Shown: positions 43,288-48,905 of the stretch, piece by piece
How positions within the stretch are numbered: position 1 is the first letter of the stretch
Layout: every line of letters starts with the position of its first letter
Assembly: GCF_004340685.1 (NCBI RefSeq)
Contig: NZ_SLUN01000042.1
Coordinates: 1 to 48,905 of the forward strand
Reading direction: 5' to 3'
DNA from: Hydrogenispora ethanolica
Lineage (GTDB): Bacteria > Bacillota > UBA4882 > UBA8346
Length of the DNA stretch: 48,905 nucleotides
Program-made: the position numbers and the translations under genes
Notes under the pieces: generated by a model
Database searches by the model: none
What the model saw: the letters and a program-made list of their open reading frames with translations, nothing else
What the model was told of the DNA's origin: nothing

Positions 43288-43318
43288 AAAGCCGCTTATG
43301 CTTTATCACAATGCTGTA
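43288..43318 (-). repeat. 31-nt repeat, copy 2 within a hairpin
   Basis: It matches 12998-13028 at 27 of 31 bases. Here it forms the right part of a longer hairpin, TACAGCATT ... AATGCTGTA (43274-43318), with inner AAAGC/GCTTT arms. It lies upstream of the MalF-like gene. Confidence 0.6.
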
Positions 43319-43322
43319 TTGC

Positions 43323-43770
43323 GAAGGGGAGGGCTGGCGCCCAATGTCATCAAGCGATGATTACATATCTTGGAATTTGATTTCAACGGTGCCTACGATG
43401 TAGACGATATGCGGGCCAACCGGGGCATGAATGCCCCGGCTACAAGATGGAAGTCCGAGTCAGGACGGCTAAAGGCAAGCGGCCAGGGATGGCAGTACGC
43501 GCAGCCCCTTCCGTGGCTAATTTTCAGCAAAATATTTTATCCTGTTTTTTAGGGCCTTTCAAGGTCCTTTCTCCTTGTAGCCGGGTGATTTATCGCCCGG
43601 TTGGCGTTCAATTTCGTCAGCTAAATTTTTCCACGATAGCTTGATCCTGAATCCGTGATCTCTTTAGACTGCCAGGGAAAACCGTAAGAACTCGCGACAA
43701 CGTTTCGCCTGGTATAAAGGGATTCGCCACGGATTCAGGTTGATGACATTGGGCTGGCGCCCTCCCCTTC
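43323..43770. repeat. 448-bp inverted-repeat-bounded composite region
   Basis: The 31 bases 43323-43353 and 43740-43770 are inverted complements at 27 positions; the four mismatches are the TGGC in the middle of GGGCTGGCGCCC, which reads the same way in both ends. Inside, CCTGAATCCGTG (43646-43657) and its exact complement (43728-43739) form a second hairpin touching the right end, and dispersed repeat copy B (43415-43605) is nested. The right end is nine bases from the stop of the binding-protein gene. No target duplication and no gene are visible. This accounts for the spacer between binding protein and permease. Confidence 0.7.
43415..43605. repeat. Structured dispersed repeat, copy B
   Basis: Same plan as copy A but with a longer interior: terminal GCCAACCGG, hairpin CCGGGGCAT/ATGCCCCGG, GGCTACAAGATGGAAG, interior, CTCCTTGTAGCC, hairpin CCGGGTGAT/ATCGCCCGG, terminal CCGGTTGGC. 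Compared with copy A the terminal pair GAC/GTC has become AAC/GTT, so both ends changed together. Confidence 0.85.
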
Positions 43771-43778
43771 CGGCCGAT

Positions 43779-45017
43779 CTAGCGATTGGACGAGGCGATG
43801 ATCTCATTCAGGGTGCGTTCGCAGCGTTTCAAGGCTTCCTTGTAATCGGCGCCGCCGATGAAGACGGCGGTAAAGGCATCGCCGAGCGCCTTCTGCATAT
43901 CCTCCCAGCGCTGAATGACCGGCCGGGCCTTGCCGTACTTGCCCTGGCCGACGAAGACCTCGAAGTAGGGGACCTGCTTCAGCAGCGCCGTCTCGTCAAT
44001 ATCCTTGCGGGCGCCGATCCGGAAATAATCCAGCAATACATTGTTCTGCCCCTTGGCAGTCAGCCAGCTGAGAAACTTCCAACTCGCCTCGAAATCCTTG
44101 GTGTTCTTGTTGATGCAGAGCACATAGCCGCCGAGCGTCGTGGCGTTGACCCGCCCCTTGGGCAGCGGCGCGATGCCGTAATCCAGGTTGGGGTTGCCGG
44201 CCCGGATGGCGCCGATGGCCCAGTCGCCGCAGAGCAGCATCCCCGCGTCTTCCTGGATGAAGGGGGCGAAGGTCTGATCCCAGGAGAGCGCCGCTTTGGA
44301 GCTTTCGGGGATTGCCTTGTACTTGGTGTGCAGTTCGGTGACGAATTTGAAGGCCTCCTGGCCGGATTTGTTATTCAGCACCACTTTCGGCTTGGCGCCC
44401 TTGGTGTCGATGATCGGATTGCCGTTCTGGAAGAAAAAGTTGCCGATCACGTAGCCGCCCAGGCTGTCCAGGGGCATGCTGATGCCGTATTTGCCGATGG
44501 CTTTCAGCTTTTTGACCGCTTCCGCCAGCTCGTTCCAGGTGGTGGGAGCTTGCGTGATGCCCGCTTTTTGGAACAGCTTCTTATTGTAAATCAGCGCGGT
44601 ATTATTGGTGTACCAGGGCACCGAGTAGTAACTCCCCTTAAACAGGCCGGTCGCCACCGCGCCGTCCAGGAATTGCTTGCGCAGCGGTTTGAACTTCCGG
44701 TCCAGCTTGGCCAGGAGCCCCATCGCCGCCGCGTCCGGCACCCAGCCGGCATTGTCCAGGGACACGATGTCCGGGCCGCCGCCCGCCAGCGCGGAGGTGA
44801 CGAATTTATCCTTGATATTGGTGGCCGGAACCGGTTCGATATTGACCCGGATCCCGGTCTCGCGCTGGAACTTCTCCGCCGCCTTGTACAACGGGGCGTC
44901 CGGCGTCTTGGTAAAGGAGTTGATGACCATCAGCGTGACTTCTTTTTCCGCGGCATGACAGGCTACCACCGCCGTCATCATGATCAGGGCCAACAACATT
45001 GCCAAAAACTTCTTCAT
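43779..45017 (-). CDS. Sugar-binding lipoprotein of ABC transporter (family 1)
   Basis: A 412-residue extracellular solute-binding protein. Signal peptide MKKFLAMLLALIMMTAVVAC ends in the lipobox VVAC, so the mature protein should be a lipid-anchored lipoprotein. Family 1 signatures: ALAGGGPDIVSLDNAGWVPD, YYSVPWYTNNTALIYNKKLF, AGITQAPTTWNELAEAVKKL and GMLLCGDWAIGAIRAG. GGGAGG precedes the ATG at 45017; the longer open frame upstream is not supported. It is the first gene of the five-gene operon (binding protein, two permeases, phosphorylase, GH31). The large structured spacer behind it suggests that it is made in excess over the permeases. Confidence 0.92.
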   Translation of the reverse strand: MKKFLAMLLALIMMTAVVACHAAEKEVTLMVINSFTKTPDAPLYKAAEKFQRETGIRVNIEPVPATNIKDKFVTSALAGGGPDIVSLDNAGWVPDAAAMGLLAKLDRKFKPLRKQFLDGAVATGLFKGSYYSVPWYTNNTALIYNKKLFQKAGITQAPTTWNELAEAVKKLKAIGKYGISMPLDSLGGYVIGNFFFQNGNPIIDTKGAKPKVVLNNKSGQEAFKFVTELHTKYKAIPESSKAALSWDQTFAPFIQEDAGMLLCGDWAIGAIRAGNPNLDYGIAPLPKGRVNATTLGGYVLCINKNTKDFEASWKFLSWLTAKGQNNVLLDYFRIGARKDIDETALLKQVPYFEVFVGQGKYGKARPVIQRWEDMQKALGDAFTAVFIGGADYKEALKRCERTLNEIIASSNR

Positions 45018-45251
45018 TGCTTTGCCTCCCTTTGTCATTGCTTTCGGGCCGGATTTTTTGCAAACCGTTTCTGGAACCGGAATCATTGCGGGCGATTTCC
45101 CCGATTCGTCGGTTGAAACCAGCTCCTCCGGGCCTTCTTTTCCAGCCATCCGGCAGGGACGGAAAAGAAGTTGTAAAATCGATCTCAACTTATTGCCGCC
45201 GCAACCTGCGCGCTGCGGCTGCGGCCCGGGACGTTGCTCTTTCTGTTACAA

Positions 45252-45280
45252 ATTGTACACTGTTGTTTACCGTTTTTTAA
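45252..45280 (-). promoter_or_regulatory. Promoter and operator-like repeat of the glycoside operon
   Basis: On the minus strand TTAAAA (45275-45280), 17 bases, TACAAT (45252-45257), about 235 bp before the binding-protein start. TGTTTACCGT (45264-45273) and ACGGTTTACA (45293-45302) form an imperfect inverted repeat across the -35 region, a possible site for one of the two AraC-type regulators. Apart from this, 45018-45480 holds nothing recognisable. Confidence 0.45.
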
Positions 45281-45480
45281 GAAACAAACTTCACGGTTTA
45301 CAGCATTTTTTATTTCCAGCCCCGCCCCGCCCGCCGGCCATGGAAAGATTTTTTGGCTGAATGAGTAAATTTTTTGACTCCATCGCCCGCCGCGGTCTCC
45401 GGGGAAGCCGGGGAACGCCTCCGTCCCGCTTCCCCGGTTCTCAAAAAGCTGTCCCGCCTCGCCTCGTCCCCATCCCGGCC

Positions 45481-45900
45481 TCCTAATATATCAGTCCATC
45501 CCCTCTCGTGTCAGGGATGGTCTTTGGTCCAACTAGGATATTCTTCATCCTTGTAAGGGATGCTCTGATCCGTGTTAGGGATGCCTCGATCCTTTCAAGG
45601 GATCCTTCGATCCTTGTTAGGTATGCCTCCCTCCGTGTCAGGGATGGTCTTCATCCTTGTAAGGGATCCCATGATCCGTTCAGCGGATCCTTTGATCCTT
45701 TCTTCCCGAAAGATCATCCTACCATCCCGAAGCCTTCGGGAACCTTCCCCAAGGTTCCGGGATAAAGGACCAAAGCTTCGGGATGCTTCCCCAAGCCTCC
45801 GGGAAAGAGGACGAATCCTTGGGGAAACATCCACGAAGCTTCGGGAAGCTTCCCCGAGGCTCCGGGATGAAGGACCGTCTTTCATCCTCGCCGGCGGAGA
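45481..45900. repeat. Array of 21-bp phased near-palindromic units, copy 2
   Basis: It is collinear with 8723-9142 unit by unit, starting with the shared CTAATATATCAGTCCATC. Units 4-10 carry ATCC...GGAT cores, units 13-18 CTTCGGGA...TCCCC cores. It lies between the glycoside operon promoter and the terminator of the second sensor kinase. The last unit or two diverge, so the right end may be near 45879. Confidence 0.9.
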
Positions 45901-45987
45901 GCCGATCCCGGACGGACCGGACCCGCCGCAGCGGGCGGTCCCGCGGACTCTCGTCCCCCGGCGTCCTTTGAACCGGGTCCGGGGCAA

Positions 45988-46010
45988 TCAAAAAGACGGG
46001 CGATCCCGTC
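45988..46010 (-). terminator. Intrinsic terminator of the second kinase operon
   Basis: On the minus strand AGACGGG-ATCG-CCCGTCT followed by TTTT. It lies about 95 bases after the kinase stop at 46103. Confidence 0.85.
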
Positions 46011-46102
46011 TCTTTCGAAGGATGATGGCGGATGGTTCCGAGCCACTGGGCCCGCCGTACAGGGAAATAGGAAAGGAGTTTTCCCTTGGGCGAACCCGGT
46101 TT

Positions 46103-47860
46103 TCAAGCGAGCGGAATTTTGATGATGACAGCGGTTCCGAAATTGGGTTTGCTGATCACCCGCAGCCCGCTATCGGAGCCGTAATAGATTTGCAGACGCT
46201 TATGGGTGTTATAGACTCCGATATGTTGGGACGGTTCGGCAGCGGCGCCCAACTGTTTCCGGATCTCTTGGAGCTTGGCTTTGCTGATGCCGATGCCATT
46301 GTCGATCACCGATATTTTGAGACAGGCTTTGCAATGTTTCAACTTGATTTTGATGACTCCGCCGCCTTGTTCCTTGATGCCGTGGTAAATACTGTTTTCA
46401 ATCAGCGGTTGCAAGAGGAGTTTGACGGTTTTGATCTGGAGATCGGCCTCATCGTATTCCCAGATGACCTCGAACAGGTTTTGATACCGGATCTGTTGGA
46501 TCTCAATGTAACTGCGGGCATTCTTGATCTCCTCCGCCAGCGTCACCCGGTCGTTGGGGCGGCTTAACGAGTATTCCAGGATATCGGTGAGATTGGCGAT
46601 CATCTGGTTGGCCTTATTGGGCTGACCGGTCAGATTCAAGACCTCCCAATAGATCGTATGCAGGGTGTTATAGAGAAAATGGGGGTTGATCTGCGATTGC
46701 AACGCTTTGAATTCACTGGCCTGAAGTTTGTATTTCCGTTCCGAGAGTTGAATCTTGAGATAATTCTGTTCGATAAATGTGGTTAACAGGCTTTGGATGA
46801 TGTAGTCATATTCATCATGGGCCCGTTCGGGCAGCGGAGGCAGCGGGCTGCCCGACTTGGCCGCGTCGATGACCTTCAAGACGCGCTCCAGCTGGCGGTA
46901 TTTTTTTCGGGTGATCGAATACGTCAGGGCCGTCCCCAACATCAGGGAGAGGATCAACAAAAAGACCGTGAAGGCGACCAAAGCGGAGAGCGGCTGGTAG
47001 AGCGATTGGTTGGGGACGATGGAGATATAGCTCCAACCATGCCGGTCGGAATGAATGACGGAGATGGAATAACGTTTCCGGTCGCTGACGATGGAGAAAA
47101 AAGCCTGCGGGCTCTGTTTGAACCGGCTGATATTCATGTTGGCGAGATAGGGCTGGGCGGCGTTTTGAAAGACAATCTCATCGGTTTCATCCAGCACCAA
47201 AATGGTTTGGTCCTTCAGGACCGCCAAATTCTTCAGGATATGATTGACATATCCGGGCAGGATGTTGAGGACGAGTACGCCGTCGCCGCTCAGCGAACCG
47301 GGCGAATAGAGTTTCTTCGCTATGGAGATGATGGCCGTATCCTTCGTATCCAGGGGATACTGCTTGATCAGCCGCTTCTTGCACCAGAAGTTATGCCGCG
47401 CTTTCATGGCGAAATAATCCGGGTACCAGGAGGTGTCGTCAAAGCGATCGAGATTGGACAGTCCTTGGGTGGAACTGAAAAAATTCCGGCCGCCCCGTTC
47501 AAAATAAATATAAATGGAGTAAAGGTAAGGTTTGGAATTGGCCGTGGTCTCGATGGTATTTTTGATGAAATCCAACGAGTCCAGCTCTTCCAAGCTGAGC
47601 GATTTCTTCGAAAGGATATCCTTCAAACGTTTGACGATTTTCGGATCTTTATCGAAATACAGGCCCAGGGAGTCGATTTCATTCAAGATGAGATCGACAT
47701 TCGCTTTGGTCTGCGTCAAAAGGTTCAAATTGCTTTTTTCCAGATTGCTTTTGATGTTGCCCTGCAATAAGGCGAGGGCGAAGACGCCCAGAATCAAAAG
47801 CGGAGCCAGCAGCGGCAAGAGGAAAAAAACGAGGTTTTTCAAAAAATATTTTCGTGCCAT
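46103..47860 (-). CDS. YesM-type sensor histidine kinase, second copy
   Basis: A 585-residue membrane kinase with TM1 (FFLLPLLAPLLILGVFALAL), a ~250-residue extracellular part, and TM2 (ALVAFTVFLLILSLMLGTAL). The linker leads into QSQINPHFLYNTLHTIYWEV with the phospho-acceptor His. LLQPLIENSIYHGIKEQGGG and ISVIDNGIGISKAKLQEI are the ATPase boxes. No clear HAMP is seen. GAGGCGG precedes the ATG at 47860. It follows its response regulator by nine bases; the regulator-first order is opposite to the other pair in this window. Confidence 0.92.
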   Translation of the reverse strand: MARKYFLKNLVFFLLPLLAPLLILGVFALALLQGNIKSNLEKSNLNLLTQTKANVDLILNEIDSLGLYFDKDPKIVKRLKDILSKKSLSLEELDSLDFIKNTIETTANSKPYLYSIYIYFERGGRNFFSSTQGLSNLDRFDDTSWYPDYFAMKARHNFWCKKRLIKQYPLDTKDTAIISIAKKLYSPGSLSGDGVLVLNILPGYVNHILKNLAVLKDQTILVLDETDEIVFQNAAQPYLANMNISRFKQSPQAFFSIVSDRKRYSISVIHSDRHGWSYISIVPNQSLYQPLSALVAFTVFLLILSLMLGTALTYSITRKKYRQLERVLKVIDAAKSGSPLPPLPERAHDEYDYIIQSLLTTFIEQNYLKIQLSERKYKLQASEFKALQSQINPHFLYNTLHTIYWEVLNLTGQPNKANQMIANLTDILEYSLSRPNDRVTLAEEIKNARSYIEIQQIRYQNLFEVIWEYDEADLQIKTVKLLLQPLIENSIYHGIKEQGGGVIKIKLKHCKACLKISVIDNGIGISKAKLQEIRKQLGAAAEPSQHIGVYNTHKRLQIYYGSDSGLRVISKPNFGTAVIIKIPLA

Positions 47861-47869
47861 CGCCGCCTC

Positions 47870-48652
47870 TTATCCCTCGGGAAGGTCCTTTCCCAGTTTG
47901 GCGTAACGGTAATCGCGCGGATTGACGCCGTAAAAACTCTTAAAGGTCCGGGCGAAATTTTTGGCATTAGTATATCCCACCATTTCGCTCACGGCATAGG
48001 TCTTCAGTTCATAGTCCATTAATAATTCGGCGGCTTTGGTCATCTTGATTTCGATGAGATAGTCGGAGAAATTGACGCCGGTTTTTTGTTTGAAGAGCTG
48101 GCTCAGGTAGGATGCGTTCAGATGGACTAATTTGGAGGCTTCCTCCAGGCTGGCCGCGGCGTAGTTGGCTTGAATATAGCTTTTGACCATCTCGACGATT
48201 TTGGCTTGAAAATCGGTGCTGTCGGAGGGTTTCCCGTCATTGCCGGCATGGAAGGTCGTTTCGAGCGCAATTCTTTGGGCGTCCAGCTCCTGTTTGAGCA
48301 TTTGAAATTGGGTCATGATCTCTTCGTAACGCGCCGGTTTGACGATGTAATAACGCACTCCGAAAGTCAGGGCTTTTTGAGCATATTCAAAATCCCGGTA
48401 GCCGCTCAAAAAGATGATGGCCGGCCGCGGTTTGTGTTGGTAGAGTTCCTGCGCCAAATCGATCCCGGAAAGACCCGGCATTTTGATATCGCATAACACG
48501 ACGTCAATTTTATTGTGGCGGATCAGGTCCAGGGCTTCGGCGCCGTTGCCCGCCTGGGCCGTGACTTCAAAACCAACCGTATTCCAGGGGAAACAGTTGC
48601 ATAACGTGTTGCGCGATTCGGCTTCATCATCGACGACCAGCAGATGGTACAT
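47870..48652 (-). CDS. YesN-type response regulator, second copy
   Basis: A 260-residue compact regulator. The receiver (1-120) has LLVVDDEAES, the acceptor Asp in VVLCDIKMPGLSG, the Ser in IIFLSGYRDF and the Lys-Pro in YYIVKPARYEE. The C-terminal ~100 residues are AraC HTHs (SLEEASKLVHLNASYLSQLF and AVSEMVGYTNAKNFARTFKS). It lacks the long middle domain of the 534-residue regulator at 33332. The start is ATG at 48652 with GGAG upstream. It is the first gene of the pair with the kinase at 46103 and lies upstream of the glycoside operon, which it probably controls. Confidence 0.92.
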   Translation of the reverse strand: MYHLLVVDDEAESRNTLCNCFPWNTVGFEVTAQAGNGAEALDLIRHNKIDVVLCDIKMPGLSGIDLAQELYQHKPRPAIIFLSGYRDFEYAQKALTFGVRYYIVKPARYEEIMTQFQMLKQELDAQRIALETTFHAGNDGKPSDSTDFQAKIVEMVKSYIQANYAAASLEEASKLVHLNASYLSQLFKQKTGVNFSDYLIEIKMTKAAELLMDYELKTYAVSEMVGYTNAKNFARTFKSFYGVNPRDYRYAKLGKDLPEG

Positions 48653-48727
48653 CCCGTATGCTCCAATGATGATCAATTTTTAATTTGGAAAGAAACGGTT
48701 ACTTTGGCGATGGGCTTTTCTTTTGTT

Positions 48728-48756
48728 ATTATACAATAAAATTACGCTAACTTTAA
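48728..48756 (-). promoter_or_regulatory. Promoter of the second two-component pair
   Basis: On the minus strand TTAAAG (48751-48756), 17 bases, TATAAT (48728-48733), about 75 bp before the regulator start. The remaining right edge (48757-48905) shows no gene. Confidence 0.6.
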
Positions 48757-48905
48757 GGTTAAACCCGTTGCTTGGCAGTTCAAGAGGAGCATTCCAAAAA
48801 AATGATACCTTGGGCTTCCCTCGATTGAATAGACACAGAGTTAAGCGGATTTTCTTCGATTTTCAAAGAATTCCGGAGTAATATTACCAATGGAAGAATG
48901 AATGC

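Noticed and set aside
45061-45079. CcpA cre site in the glycoside operon leader
   Set aside because: The AAACGGTTT-like sequence is offset by one base from the cre consensus and has too many mismatches.
45481-45900. CRISPR array
   Set aside because: Units are contiguous and degenerate, with no constant repeat alternating with unique spacers, and no cas genes are near.

Overview
The window looks like a chromosomal segment of a GC-rich member of the Bacillota (Firmicutes). This rests on strong GGAGG-type ribosome binding sites, several TTG and GTG starts, sigma-A promoters with 17-nt spacers, U-tract terminators, two YesM/YesN two-component pairs beside sugar ABC genes, a Firmicutes-type Pgi and a tandem heterodimeric ABC exporter. 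No rRNA, tRNA, CRISPR array or prophage was found. The species is not determined; an affiliation near Hydrogenispora/Limnochordia is a guess from gene content.

Left third (1-12,230): a eukaryotic-type hexokinase, a RelA/SpoT-like HD hydrolase, a ferritin-like protein, two convergent overlapping membrane proteins, an exported beta-helix protein of the pectate-lyase superfamily, a BcrAB-type ABC transporter with an attenuator-like leader, an OPT-family transporter and a PL22 oligogalacturonate lyase. Between the ABC and OPT genes lies a 420-bp array of 21-bp units.

Centre (12,230-31,600): a sigma-A promoter, a short leader ORF and an intrinsic terminator precede a 58-aa protein and the heterodimeric exporter pair. 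There follow a GyrI-like protein, a small unknown protein with its own terminator, a large unknown two-TM protein, def, pepD, a NimA-like flavoprotein and an exported CxxC protein. Next is a three-gene signalling cluster (HTH-receiver fusion, ABC_sub_bind sensor protein, histidine kinase), then amt-glnK, a DDE-integrase-like protein lacking its third acidic residue, and pgi.

Right third (31,600-48,905): a decayed drug-resistance locus (AraC/GyrI pseudogene carrying a 180-bp double-hairpin insertion, plus a MATE remnant), then a minus-strand carbohydrate block. The block reads, in transcription order, response regulator - sensor kinase, then binding protein - permease - permease - GH13_18 phosphorylase - GH31 glucosidase, then a second sensor kinase - response regulator. 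It imports and splits an alpha-linked glycoside; glucose units can enter glycolysis through the hexokinase and Pgi. No ABC ATPase is present, so a shared MsmK-type ATPase elsewhere is likely.

The most unusual content is non-coding. (1) Two collinear 420-bp arrays of degenerate near-palindromic 21-bp units (8723-9142 and 45481-45900) differ at about 17% of bases over the first 18 units but show no indel. Substitutions are spread evenly over codon positions, and at least one is a base-pair-preserving double change. (2) A 180-bp MITE-like element is made of two tandem hairpins with homologous 17-bp stems and sits inside the broken AraC gene. (3) A structured dispersed repeat with covarying ends flanks the two permease genes, and a larger inverted-repeat structure lies behind the binding-protein gene.
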